In this document: one piece after another, positions 45,167-54,443 of the stretch
Layout: each line of letters begins with the position of its first letter
Position numbering within the stretch: the first letter of the stretch is position 1
DNA from: Aquabacterium sp.
GTDB taxonomy: Bacteria; Pseudomonadota; Gammaproteobacteria; Burkholderiales; Burkholderiaceae_C
Assembly (NCBI RefSeq): GCF_029946005.1
Contig: NZ_JAQSDR010000004.1
Span: forward strand, 1-64,000
DNA length: 64,000 bases
Direction of reading: 5' to 3'
Made by a program: the position numbers and the translations under genes
The notes under the pieces: model-generated
Told to the model about the DNA's origin: nothing
What the model saw: only the letters and a program-made list of their open reading frames with translations
The model's database searches: none

Positions 45167-47920
45167 TCATGGGGTCTTGTCCTTGAAATCACCAGCCAGC
45201 CCAAACACGAATTGATCCGGCTTGAGATACCGCCTCAAGGCCTGATTCACTTGGTCCAAGGTCAAGGCTTCCAAAGCCGCGTCCACCTTGGCCGACACCT
45301 CGAATGTGCGGTCCAGGTAAAGGTTGCTGACCCAGGCGCCGGCCAAGCGCGCATCTTGCGCACGCGACAATTGCCTGAAATTCAAGAGCCCGCGTTTGCC
45401 TGACTCAAACTCGGACTGCGTAAACCCTTGGGTCAGCACCTTGGCCACCTCCTCCCTGAAAGCCGATTCCACCTTGCCCCGATTTTGTGGCGCAAAAATG
45501 GCCGAGGCCACCCACTGAGAATTGGATTCAATCGAATTCCATTGCACCGCGCTGTAAACGCTGTACGACAAACCTTCCTTTTCACGGATACGGTTCCAGA
45601 ATCTGGAATCGCCGCCGGAGCCCAGTAAATGATTGGCAAGCATGAAGGCCGGGTAGTCCGGGTGCAAATCATTCAAAGGCAGATCTTGCAGCACCTGCAT
45701 GGCCGCATTCTGTTTGTCGGGCGTGAGGAGCACCAGGCGGGCCGGCGGCACAGGTATCAAAGGTGACGGCACACGGGCGATCGCTTGTTGGCTGGACCAA
45801 CCACCCAAGGCACGTTGCAAGGCCTGGGTCACGGCCTTGGCATCAAAATCACCCACGGCCGCAAATTGGGCCTGGCTGGTGCCGACAAACTTGGCATGGA
45901 ACTCACGCACCTGCTCGATCTTCACCGCGCGCCAATCGGCTTCGATCTCATCAAAAGTGCGGGCATGGCGAACATCGCCGCGCGGATACGGGTTGCCGTG
46001 GCGCGACAAGGCCTCGCTCAACACCGCTTGAGGCTCCTTACGCTGGCCCTCCAGCCCCGTCAGGGCCTGACGCCGAATCTCCTCCAGTGCGTCGGCCGGC
46101 AAGCTGGGGTGGCGCAACAGATCCCCCACCAGTTCGATCGCTGCGGGCAGGTTGTCGCGCTTGGTCGAGATGCCCACGCTCAAAGTGCCATCGCCCGCCT
46201 GGAAAGACACCTCGGCTTGCAAGGCATCCATCCGGTCCTGCACCTGCTGTCGATTCAAGGTGCTGCTGCCCTTGTCCAGCAACTCACCCAAGGCCGAGGG
46301 CACTTCGCCCCAGTTGGCCAGCGACTTCTCATCGCCCATGCGCAGGGTCAGCGTGGCGCGCACGGCCTGACCCCGCGTGGTTTTGGGCAGCAAGGCCACC
46401 TTCAAGCCAGGCTCGATGGTCAGGCGCTGAGTGCGGGCGTTGATGTTGGCGGGGCTGGCCACGAAGGTTTCGGCCGGGGCTCCCGCATCCTGGCCCTTGA
46501 AGTCTTTCAGCATGGTGGCCACGTTCACGCGATCGGGCGTCGGGGCGCGCATGGGCGTGGCGGTGGGCAGGTACTCGCCCACGGTGCGGTTGGACTGCAC
46601 CAGGTACTGCTGAGCCACACGTTGAACATCGGCCAGCTTGACCGCCTTGACCCGATCACGGCTGAGGAACATCAAACGCCAGTCGCCCTGGGCCACCGCG
46701 CTGGACAAGGCAACGCCCACGTGCTGCGAATCGGCAAAGCCCATGTCCCAATCGTTCAGCCATTTGGTGCGGGCCCGGTCCAGCTCTTCCTGGGTGATGG
46801 GCTCGCGGCCCACCGACTCGACCACGTCCAGCAAGGCTTGGCGAGACGCCGCCAGATCCTGCCCCGGGGCCAGTTGCGCACCCATGATCATGAAGCCCGG
46901 ATCGGCCAGCGCTTGCGAGAAACTGAACACCGAGGCGGCCAGTTGTTGGTCGGTCAGGCGCTTGTGCAGACGGCCCGAAGGGTTGTCGCCCATGATCACC
47001 TCCAGCAACTCCACCGCCGCGAAATCGGGGTGGGCGCCAGGCACCACGTGGTAGCCCGCGTAAAGCAGCGGCACACCGCCCACGCGGCGCAAGGTCACCG
47101 CGCGTTCACCGTCTTGCACCGGGTCCAGGGTGTACAGCGGGGGCAACACACGCTTGGGTTTGGGGATGACAGCAAAGTACTGCTGCACCCAGGCCAGCAC
47201 CTTGGCCTGGTCGAACTTGCCAGAAACGATCAGCGTGGCGTTGTCGGGCTGGTAATGGAGGCGGTAGAAGGCCTGCAAGTGACCGATGTCCACGCCCTCC
47301 ACGTCGGCACGGGCTCCAATCGTGGACTTGCCGTAGTTGTGCCATTGGTACATGGCGGCCACGGTTTTCTCCAGCAAGACGCGACCGGGCGAGTTCTCAC
47401 CCATCTCCATCTCGTTGCGCACCACGGTCATCTCGCTGTCCAGGTCCTTGCGCGCGATGAAGCTGTTGACCATGGCATCGGCCTGCCACTCCAGGTACCA
47501 GCGCAGGTTCTCGTCGTTGGCGGCAAAGCTGGCGTAATAGTTGGTGCGGTCGTAAGACGTGGAGCCATTGGCACTGAAGCCACGCTTGTTGAAATCACCC
47601 CACACTTGGGGATGGCGGGGAGAACCCTTGAACAGCATGTGCTCCAACAGATGCGCCATGCCGGTTTCGCCGTAACTTTCGTGGCGCGAACCCACCCGGT
47701 AGGTCACGTTGACCGTGGTCGTGGGCTTGGAGTCGTCCGGGATCAGCAGCACCTGCAGGCCATTGGGTAGGCGGTATTCACGGATGCCTTCCACGGCAGT
47801 GACCTGGCTCAGGACCGCTGGCAAGACCGGGCCTTTGGCCAGCGCCGGGCTCATCAAGGCCGTGGCCAAGGCCAGGCTCAACACAGAAGCAAACGCATTT
47901 CTTGATCGGATGGGAGTCAT
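45167..47920 (-). CDS. M16-family zinc metallopeptidase (two tandem M16 modules)
   Basis: A 917-residue exported protein with a signal peptide ending in SPALA. The N-terminal module carries the inverted zinc motif HLLEH (H90, E93, H94) of M16 peptidases such as pitrilysin and PqqL; the C-terminal half (from about 470) is a second, inactive M16 module with NHLLGSGGDSRFWNRIREKEGLSY. The ATG at 47920 gives a proper signal peptide. It probably degrades peptides in the periplasm. The gene stands alone, divergent from the ABC exporter operon. Confidence 0.92.
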   Translation of the reverse strand: MTPIRSRNAFASVLSLALATALMSPALAKGPVLPAVLSQVTAVEGIREYRLPNGLQVLLIPDDSKPTTTVNVTYRVGSRHESYGETGMAHLLEHMLFKGSPRHPQVWGDFNKRGFSANGSTSYDRTNYYASFAANDENLRWYLEWQADAMVNSFIARKDLDSEMTVVRNEMEMGENSPGRVLLEKTVAAMYQWHNYGKSTIGARADVEGVDIGHLQAFYRLHYQPDNATLIVSGKFDQAKVLAWVQQYFAVIPKPKRVLPPLYTLDPVQDGERAVTLRRVGGVPLLYAGYHVVPGAHPDFAAVELLEVIMGDNPSGRLHKRLTDQQLAASVFSFSQALADPGFMIMGAQLAPGQDLAASRQALLDVVESVGREPITQEELDRARTKWLNDWDMGFADSQHVGVALSSAVAQGDWRLMFLSRDRVKAVKLADVQRVAQQYLVQSNRTVGEYLPTATPMRAPTPDRVNVATMLKDFKGQDAGAPAETFVASPANINARTQRLTIEPGLKVALLPKTTRGQAVRATLTLRMGDEKSLANWGEVPSALGELLDKGSSTLNRQQVQDRMDALQAEVSFQAGDGTLSVGISTKRDNLPAAIELVGDLLRHPSLPADALEEIRRQALTGLEGQRKEPQAVLSEALSRHGNPYPRGDVRHARTFDEIEADWRAVKIEQVREFHAKFVGTSQAQFAAVGDFDAKAVTQALQRALGGWSSQQAIARVPSPLIPVPPARLVLLTPDKQNAAMQVLQDLPLNDLHPDYPAFMLANHLLGSGGDSRFWNRIREKEGLSYSVYSAVQWNSIESNSQWVASAIFAPQNRGKVESAFREEVAKVLTQGFTQSEFESGKRGLLNFRQLSRAQDARLAGAWVSNLYLDRTFEVSAKVDAALEALTLDQVNQALRRYLKPDQFVFGLAGDFKDKTP

Positions 47921-48043
47921 CACGGCGCCGAGTGGATCGGATGGTGGCAATGCGGTTCAGTGTAGGCGCGGGCCCGAAAGGTTCCCGTTTCAGGCCTTAT
48001 GCTGCTGGGCGCCCCAGCTGTCATCACAAAACTTCACATCAAC

Positions 48044-49024
48044 ATGAATCGACGCTCACGTTCAGTCACCGTTCTGGCCAGCTTGGGGGGGCTCGTTTTG
48101 CTGTCCGGCTGTGGCAAGAATGACGTGACGCCCTGGTCCGGCTATGCCGAAGCTGACTTGGTGTACCTGGCCTCATCCGGCGCGGGCGTGCTCAGCACCA
48201 TCCAGGTTCAACGAGGTGATGTGGTCCCCGCTGGCGCCGATTTGTTCCAGATTGACGCCGCCTCTGAAATTTACGGCAAACAGGCCGCCCAAGCGCAGCA
48301 AAGCAAGGCCGCCGCTCAGCTGGCCGACCTGGGCAAAGGCCGCCGCCAGAACGAGCTGAAGGCCATCAAGGCCCAGTTGGACCAGGCCAAGGCGGCGCTG
48401 ACCATTTCGAACGCGCAGCTCAAACGCAACCGGGATCTGGTGCGCCAAGGCTTCATCACCCCCTCGCAAATGGATGAGCTGGAGGCCGCCAAAGCGCGTG
48501 ACACCGCCCGCGTGCACGAGTTGCAAGCGCAACTGGCCTCCGCCCAGGACAGTGCCCGTCCTGACACCGTGGCCGCCGCCAAGGCCGAGCTTCAGGCCGC
48601 CAAGGCGCAGGTGTCCCAGCAGCGCTGGGCCGAAGATCAAAAAGTGCGGCGCGCGCCTGTCGCTGCGCGCGTGTTCGATGTGTTGTACCGCCTGGGCGAG
48701 TGGGTGCCCGCTGGCGCCCCGGTCGTCGCCCTGCTGCCCGATCACGCCGTGAAGGTGCGCTTCTTCGTGCCCCAGGAAGCCCTGGCCCAGACCAAGGTGG
48801 GCCAGGCCGTGCGCTACAACTGCGACGGCTGCACCGCAGGCACCGCCACGATCCGCTATGTGTCGCCCCAGGCCGAGTTCACGCCCCCGGTGATCTACAG
48901 CAACGAAAGCAAAAGCAAGCTGGTCTACATGGTCGAGGCCACACCCGACAACCAGGCCACCGACACCCTCAAGCCCGGCCAGCCCCTGAGCGTGACGCCC
49001 GCACCTGCAGCTGCCAAGACATGA
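48044..49024 (+). CDS. HlyD-family adaptor lipoprotein of an ABC exporter (YbhG-like)
   Basis: A 326-residue membrane fusion protein with signal peptide and lipobox LSGC (C about residue 22). It has a lipoyl domain (STIQVQRGDVVPAGADLF), a helical hairpin rich in Ala/Gln/Lys (about 75-195) and a barrel domain. Two cysteines in YNCDGCTAG are unusual for this family. It is the first gene of a three-gene operon with an ATP-binding protein (ATGA overlap) and a permease, like YbhG-YbhF-YbhS. Confidence 0.9.
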   Translation: MNRRSRSVTVLASLGGLVLLSGCGKNDVTPWSGYAEADLVYLASSGAGVLSTIQVQRGDVVPAGADLFQIDAASEIYGKQAAQAQQSKAAAQLADLGKGRRQNELKAIKAQLDQAKAALTISNAQLKRNRDLVRQGFITPSQMDELEAAKARDTARVHELQAQLASAQDSARPDTVAAAKAELQAAKAQVSQQRWAEDQKVRRAPVAARVFDVLYRLGEWVPAGAPVVALLPDHAVKVRFFVPQEALAQTKVGQAVRYNCDGCTAGTATIRYVSPQAEFTPPVIYSNESKSKLVYMVEATPDNQATDTLKPGQPLSVTPAPAAAKT

Positions 49025-49953
49025 GCGAGCCCTCTCCCGATCTGGCAATCGATGTCAGAGGCCTGAGCAAGCGTTTCGGCGACCGCATGGTCGTCGATGG
49101 CATCGACATCCAGGTGCGGCGCGGCGAGATCTGCGGCTTCCTGGGCCCCAATGGCAGCGGCAAGACCACCACCATCCGCATGCTGTGCGGCCTGCTGGAG
49201 CCGACCGCTGGCCAAGGGCATTGCCTGGGTTTTGACCTGGTCACCCAATCACGCCAGATCAAGCTGCGCACCGGCTACATGACGCAAAAGTTCGGCCTGT
49301 ACGAAGACCTGAACATCGAAGAAAACCTGTATTTCATCGCCGAGGTCTATGGCATGCCCGGTGGCCGTCAGAAGGTTGAGCAGACCCTGGACCGCCTGGG
49401 CCTGACCGAGCGCCGCCATCAACTGGCTGGATCGCTCTCCGGCGGCTGGAAGCAACGCCTGGCCCTGGGCGCCTGCCTGCTGCACGAGCCCCAATTGCTG
49501 TTGCTGGATGAACCCACCGCCGGGGTCGATCCCAAGGCGCGCCGCGACTTCTGGCACCAGATCCACCTGCTGGCCGCTGAAGGCCTGACCGTGCTGGTCA
49601 GCACCCACTACATGGACGAGGCCGAGCGCTGCCACCGCCTGGCCTACATCTCTTACGGCAAGGTGCTGACCGCCGGCACGGCCGAGCACGTGATCGACAC
49701 CTCCGGCCTGAAAACCTGGCAGGTGCGCGGGGATCACCTCGACAAGGTGATGGCCCTGACCAACCACAGCGACGACTGGATGGCCATTCCCTTTGGCACG
49801 GCGGTGCACGTCAGCAGCACCAGCCCATCGGACTTTGCCGAATGGCTGCGGGCGCAGTCGCCCCAGCACGACTGGCTGGTCGAGACCATCCCCACCAGCC
49901 TGGAAGACGTCTTCATCCACCTGAGCCAGCATGCACAAGACAATTACCGATAA
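49021..49953 (+). CDS. ABC exporter ATP-binding protein (YbhF-like)
   Basis: A 310-residue ATPase with Walker A GPNGSGKTTT, signature LSGGWKQR, Walker B LLLLDEPTAGVDP and H-loop STHYMDE. The C-terminal region (about 220-310) is an accessory domain typical of drug or lipid ABC-2 exporters. Unlike E. coli YbhF, which has two ATPase domains, this one has a single domain, so the active exporter would be a homodimer. It overlaps both neighbours (4 bp upstream, 23 bp downstream). Confidence 0.93.
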   Translation: MSEPSPDLAIDVRGLSKRFGDRMVVDGIDIQVRRGEICGFLGPNGSGKTTTIRMLCGLLEPTAGQGHCLGFDLVTQSRQIKLRTGYMTQKFGLYEDLNIEENLYFIAEVYGMPGGRQKVEQTLDRLGLTERRHQLAGSLSGGWKQRLALGACLLHEPQLLLLDEPTAGVDPKARRDFWHQIHLLAAEGLTVLVSTHYMDEAERCHRLAYISYGKVLTAGTAEHVIDTSGLKTWQVRGDHLDKVMALTNHSDDWMAIPFGTAVHVSSTSPSDFAEWLRAQSPQHDWLVETIPTSLEDVFIHLSQHAQDNYR

Positions 49954-51079
49954 GCCGCTGTCATGGCGCCGCATTTGGGCAGTGCTGCGCAAGGAGTTCG
50001 TGCAGATCAAGCGCGACCGGCTGACCCTGGCCATGCTGGTCGCCATCCCCTTGCTGCAACTGGTGATGTTCGGCTATGCCATCAATGGCGACCCCAAGCA
50101 CCTGCCCACCGTGGTCGTAGCGCCCGACGCCAGCCCCATGGTGCGCAGCATCATCCGGGCCGTTGAAAACACGGGCTACTTCAACGTCGAGGCCATCGTC
50201 ACGGAGCAGGAAGCCGAACGCTGGCTGGCCGAGGGCGATGCCCAATTTGCGCTGGTATTCCCGTCCGACTTCACCCACAAGCTGATGCGTGGTGAGCGCC
50301 CCGCCCTGGCGGTCTACAGCGACGCCAGCGACCCGTCCACCTCTGGCGGCGCGCTGGCCACCCTGAGCATGCTGCCCAACATCGCCTTGAACGCCGAACT
50401 GCGCGGCCCCTTGAGCCGCCTGCAGGCGGGCCCCGCCCCCTTCGAGCTGCGCATTCACCGCCGCTACAACGCCGAAGGCATCACCCAATACAACATCGTG
50501 CCGGGCTTGATGGGCATCATCCTGGTGATGACTTTGGTGATGATGACCGCCATGGCCATGACCCGCGAACGCGAACGCGGCACGCTGGAAAACCTGTTGG
50601 CCACACCCGTCAAACCGCTGGAGGTGATGATCGGCAAGATCATGCCCTACGTGCTGATCGGCTATCTGCAGGTACTCATGGTCTACATCGCCTCGAGGTG
50701 GCTGTTCGCCATCCCCATGTTCGGCAACCACCTGCTGCTGACCCTGACCGTGCTGGTGTTCATCATCGCCACGCTGGTGGTGGGCTTTTTGTTCTCGACC
50801 ATCGCGCGCACGCAGATGCAATCGACGCAGATGACGATCTTCTACTTCCTGCCCAACATCCTGCTGTCCGGCTTCATGTTCCCCTTCCGGGGCATGCCGA
50901 CCTGGGCGCAGTGGGTGGGCGAAGTGATGCCCATCACCCACTTCCTGCGGGTGGTGCGCGGCATCATGCTCAAGGGCTCCACCTTGATGGAGATCTGGCC
51001 GCAGCTGTGGCCGATGGCGTTGTTCACCGTGGTGGTGGGCACCATCGCCATGATGCGTTACCGGCAGACGCTGGATTGA
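49931..51079 (+). CDS. ABC-2 type exporter permease (YbhS/YbhR-like)
   Basis: A 382-residue membrane protein with TM1 near residues 30-50, a large periplasmic loop (about 50-180) and five further helices. The ABC-2 signature ERERGTLENLLATPVKPLEVMIGKI is intact, and FMFPFRGMPTWAQWVGEVMPITHFL precedes the last helix. Its start overlaps the ATPase gene by 23 bp. A second permease, as in the E. coli ybhGFSR operon, is absent; this one may work as a homodimer. Confidence 0.93.
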   Translation: MHKTITDKPLSWRRIWAVLRKEFVQIKRDRLTLAMLVAIPLLQLVMFGYAINGDPKHLPTVVVAPDASPMVRSIIRAVENTGYFNVEAIVTEQEAERWLAEGDAQFALVFPSDFTHKLMRGERPALAVYSDASDPSTSGGALATLSMLPNIALNAELRGPLSRLQAGPAPFELRIHRRYNAEGITQYNIVPGLMGIILVMTLVMMTAMAMTRERERGTLENLLATPVKPLEVMIGKIMPYVLIGYLQVLMVYIASRWLFAIPMFGNHLLLTLTVLVFIIATLVVGFLFSTIARTQMQSTQMTIFYFLPNILLSGFMFPFRGMPTWAQWVGEVMPITHFLRVVRGIMLKGSTLMEIWPQLWPMALFTVVVGTIAMMRYRQTLD

Positions 51080-51092
51080 TGGATTGGATTAA

Positions 51093-51572
51093 TCAGCGCG
51101 CTGGACGAACCGGCGGGGCCCGCATCACGCGGACCTTGCCCCCGGTGGTCACGAGCAGCACCGCATCGCCCGGTTTGAAGTTCTCGTTGCCCTTGGCCTG
51201 GACGATCGATCGGCGTTGCCCATTGCTCATTTGCAGCAAGATCTCGTTCGCGTCTTCGCGGGTGCCATAGCGTTCAGCCGCGTTGCCGACCACGCCCCCC
51301 ACCACCGCGCCAATCACCCCCACGATCACCTGTTCTCGCGAACCACCGACTGCCGAACCGCCCACGCCGCCTATGACGGCGCCAGTGGCCGCGCCCGCCC
51401 CACTTTGCGAGCCTTCAACCACCACGGGCCGAACATTCAGCACCACGGCATCCTCGACCTGGGACAGACGCTGCGCGTCGCCCGGCTTGACCACATCGGG
51501 GCTGGTCGTGGAACAGGCGGCCAGCACGGCCAATATCAAGCCGGTACTGGCGGCGATCAAAAAACGTTTCAT
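51093..51572 (-). CDS. Glycine-zipper outer membrane lipoprotein (SlyB/PcP-like)
   Basis: A 159-residue lipoprotein with a signal peptide and lipobox LAAC near residue 20, followed by two glycine-zipper segments (GAATGAVIGGVGGSAVGG and GVIGAVVGGVVGNAAE) of the Rick_17kDa/glycine-zipper 2TM family, and a C-terminal beta domain. The ATG at 51572 is chosen because it starts the lipoprotein signal. It is convergent with the ABC permease gene (13-bp gap) and follows ntrC by 49 bp. Confidence 0.9.
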   Translation of the reverse strand: MKRFLIAASTGLILAVLAACSTTSPDVVKPGDAQRLSQVEDAVVLNVRPVVVEGSQSGAGAATGAVIGGVGGSAVGGSREQVIVGVIGAVVGGVVGNAAERYGTREDANEILLQMSNGQRRSIVQAKGNENFKPGDAVLLVTTGGKVRVMRAPPVRPAR

Positions 51573-51621
51573 GGGGATGGTCCTCAGCGGCTGTTCAGGC
51601 ACTTTAACGCATCCCCTCCGC

Positions 51622-53223
51622 TCAGTCTTCGATGCCCAATTCCTGAATCTTGCGCGTGATGGTATTGCGACCGATGCCGAGCTTTTGCGCGGCCTCAATG
51701 CGCCGCCCACGCGTGATTTCCAGCGCCGTGTGGATCAACTGAGCCTCGAATTGCCGGGTCAGCACGTCCCAGACATCCGTGGCGCCAGACTCCAGCCTGA
51801 CACGCGCCTCGCGCTCCAGATCGGACAGCCAACTGGCGGGGGCCGCCGCCGGCGTGCTGGGCGCCAAGTTGCCTGCAAAGGAACTGGGCGGCGCATAGGG
51901 AGTCTCAACGCCCCCCACCATGCTGCCGGTTGCCACGGCTGGCTCCATGGAGGAAGCCACGCCATGGCTGTCCGCAGACCCCAAACCGCCTACTGGCGCC
52001 ACCGCCTCGGGTGGCGCATAAGCCTGAACGGGTGCCGACAGACTGTTAGGCGCAGAAGAAGCGACAGGCTGCACACCCATCAACTCAGGCGGCAAGTCTT
52101 TGGACTCGATCACCTGCGAGGGCGCCATCACCGTCAACCAATGGCAGATGTTCTCTAGCTGGCGCACATTGCCGGGAAAGTCGAAGGCCGTGAGCCTGGC
52201 CAAAGCCGGCTCGGAGATGCGCTTGGCATCCACGCCCAGGTCCTTGCCGCTTTTTTGCAGGAAGAAGCGCGCCAAGGCGGCCACGTCTTCACGGCGTTCG
52301 CGCAAGGGCGGCAGGCGCAAGCGGATCACGTTCAGGCGATGGAACAAATCCTCGCGGAATACGCCCTGGCGCACCCGGTCTTCCAGATTCTGGTGGGTGG
52401 CGGCAATCACGCGCACATTGCTCTTGAGCGGATGGTGTCCGCCAACGCGGTAAAACTGGCCATCGCTCAGCACGCGCAGCAAACGCGTCTGCAGGTCAAA
52501 CGGCATGTCGCCGATTTCATCCAGGAACAAGGTGCCGCCATCGGCCTGCTCGAAACGCCCACGGCGCATGGTCTGCGCGCCGGTGAAAGCCCCACGCTCG
52601 TGGCCGAACAATTCAGACTCCAGCAGATCCTTGGGGATGGCCGCCGTGTTGATGGCAACGAAAGGCCCGCCGCTGCGCGAGCTGTGCTTGTGCAGTGCCT
52701 GAGCCACCAGCTCCTTGCCTGAGCCCGACTCACCCGTGATCAGCACGGTGACGTTGCTCTGGCTCAGCCGGCCAATGGCGCGGAACACGTCCTGCATCGC
52801 CGGAGCCTGCCCCAGCATCTCAGGCATTTGCTGCAGGCGCTCGTCGGAGACATCCTCGCGCACGCTCTCGTCCACCGCACGGCGGATCAGCTCCACCGCC
52901 TTGGGCAGGTCAAACGGTTTGGGCAGGTATTCAAACGCACCGCCCTGGAAGGCCGACACGGCGCTGTCCAGGTCAGAGTAGGCCGTCATGATGATGACCG
53001 GCAGGCCGGGGAACCGCGCCTTGACCTTGCTCAGCAGATCAATGCCCGAGCCGCCGGGCATGCGGATGTCCGAAACGAGCACCTGCGGCTCGTCGTCTTC
53101 AAGGGCTGCAAGCACATCACGCGGATTGGTGAAGCTGCGAACCGGGAGGTCTTCACGCGCCAACGCTTTTTCAAGCACAAAGCGGATGGATTGGTCGTCG
53201 TCAACGATCCAGATAGGTTTCAT
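51622..53223 (-). CDS. ntrC: Nitrogen regulation response regulator NtrC
   Basis: A 533-residue sigma-54 activator. The receiver domain has the phosphoacceptor D52 (VSDIRMPGG); the AAA+ domain has Walker A GESGSGKE and the sigma-54-contacting GAFTGA loop; the C terminus has a Fis-type helix-turn-helix (AAQKLGIGRNTITRKI). A low-complexity Ala/Pro/Ser linker of about 100 residues separates the AAA+ and DNA-binding parts, making the protein longer than the usual 470 or so. It lies 53 bp after ntrB, in the glnA region it would control. Confidence 0.96.
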   Translation of the reverse strand: MKPIWIVDDDQSIRFVLEKALAREDLPVRSFTNPRDVLAALEDDEPQVLVSDIRMPGGSGIDLLSKVKARFPGLPVIIMTAYSDLDSAVSAFQGGAFEYLPKPFDLPKAVELIRRAVDESVREDVSDERLQQMPEMLGQAPAMQDVFRAIGRLSQSNVTVLITGESGSGKELVAQALHKHSSRSGGPFVAINTAAIPKDLLESELFGHERGAFTGAQTMRRGRFEQADGGTLFLDEIGDMPFDLQTRLLRVLSDGQFYRVGGHHPLKSNVRVIAATHQNLEDRVRQGVFREDLFHRLNVIRLRLPPLRERREDVAALARFFLQKSGKDLGVDAKRISEPALARLTAFDFPGNVRQLENICHWLTVMAPSQVIESKDLPPELMGVQPVASSAPNSLSAPVQAYAPPEAVAPVGGLGSADSHGVASSMEPAVATGSMVGGVETPYAPPSSFAGNLAPSTPAAAPASWLSDLEREARVRLESGATDVWDVLTRQFEAQLIHTALEITRGRRIEAAQKLGIGRNTITRKIQELGIED

Positions 53224-53276
53224 GCCGGCCTGTCAGTGAGTGCACCCGATGGTCGAATGCTGACAGGGCAGCCCGG

Positions 53277-54443
53277 TCACGGCAAGGGAATCAATAATTT
53301 GAAAACCGTGCGTCCTGGCTCGCTCTCGCATTCGATGGTGCCTTGGTGCTGTTGAACGAAGGTTTGTGCCAATGTCAGACCCAGTCCCGAACCACCGTCT
53401 CGCCCAGACACCAAGGGGTAGAAGATGCGATCGCGGATGGACTCGGGGATGCCCGGGCCGTTATCCTCAATATGCAAGACCAGTGCCAGGCGGTGCAATT
53501 GTCGGTTGATGGTGAGGCGGCGGGCCACGCGCGTGCGCAAGGTCAGCACCGCTTCACCAGCCTGAATCCTGTCCGACAAAGCCTGGGCGGCATTGTGGGC
53601 AATGTTCAGAACAGCCTGGATCAACTGCTCGCGGTCGCCTCGAAACTCGGGCAGCGAGGTGTCGTAGTCACGCCAGACCTTCAAGCCTTTGGGGAACTCG
53701 GCCAGGATCAGGGAGCGAACACGCTCGCACACTTCATGCACATTCACGTCGCCCACCAGATGCGGCCGACGATGCGGCGCCAGCAGCCGGTCGACCAGCG
53801 CTTGCAAGCGATCGGCCTCGTGGATGATGACCTGGGTGTACTCGGTCAGCGATTTGGATTCCAGCTCCATCTGCAGCAATTGCGCCGAGCCGCGAATGCC
53901 CCCGAGCGGGTTTTTGATCTCGTGCGCCAGGTTGCGGATCAGCTCCTTGTTGGCCTGCGCCTGGTCCAGCGCACGCTCTTCCCGCTCCTGGCGGGTTTGC
54001 TGCTCGACCTCGACCAACTCGATCAGAACCAGATCGGCATGCTCCAACCGCGTCACGATCACCTGAACCGGCAACGAATCCGCAAAGACATGCGGATGAC
54101 GCTTGAGCTGGGCCTCGATGCGGCTGGTGGCGTATTCATTGCGTGCCACGGCGCCCACGATGTCCTGCAGCAGCATCGGGTCTTCGAACCAGTCGAAGAT
54201 GGACTCGCGCAACACACTGCGGCGCGACAGGCCCAGCACCTCTTCAAAAGCGGCATTGGCGAACAGGCACTGCCCGTCAGGCTCGACCACTGCCACCATG
54301 GTGGCCAGGTAGTCAAACACGTCCAGATTACTGGGCAACAGCTTTTGAACCTCGCCAGGATCCACGGTGGAACCGCCCCGGGCCATGCTCGCATGGCGCC
54401 CCGAGTGCGCGCCTGCGCGGCCAGATGATGCCGCCTGACTCAC
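53277..54443 (-). CDS. ntrB: Nitrogen regulation sensor kinase NtrB
   Basis: A 388-residue cytoplasmic histidine kinase/phosphatase. It has a PAS domain (about 45-140), the H box NLAHEIKNPLGG with H174, and the ATPase N, G1 and G2 boxes (NIAHNAAQAL, EDNGPGIP, GSGLGLTL). It receives the PII signal and phosphorylates NtrC. The GTG start at 54443 overlaps the stop of the DUF4124 gene (GTGA), arguing for co-translation; about 25 leading residues are disordered. Confidence 0.95.
   Translation of the reverse strand: MSQAASSGRAGAHSGRHASMARGGSTVDPGEVQKLLPSNLDVFDYLATMVAVVEPDGQCLFANAAFEEVLGLSRRSVLRESIFDWFEDPMLLQDIVGAVARNEYATSRIEAQLKRHPHVFADSLPVQVIVTRLEHADLVLIELVEVEQQTRQEREERALDQAQANKELIRNLAHEIKNPLGGIRGSAQLLQMELESKSLTEYTQVIIHEADRLQALVDRLLAPHRRPHLVGDVNVHEVCERVRSLILAEFPKGLKVWRDYDTSLPEFRGDREQLIQAVLNIAHNAAQALSDRIQAGEAVLTLRTRVARRLTINRQLHRLALVLHIEDNGPGIPESIRDRIFYPLVSGRDGGSGLGLTLAQTFVQQHQGTIECESEPGRTVFKLLIPLP

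Noticed and set aside
45785-47770. 661-residue plus-strand frame antisense to the M16 peptidase
   Set aside because: Shadow frame; the M16 motifs are on the minus strand.
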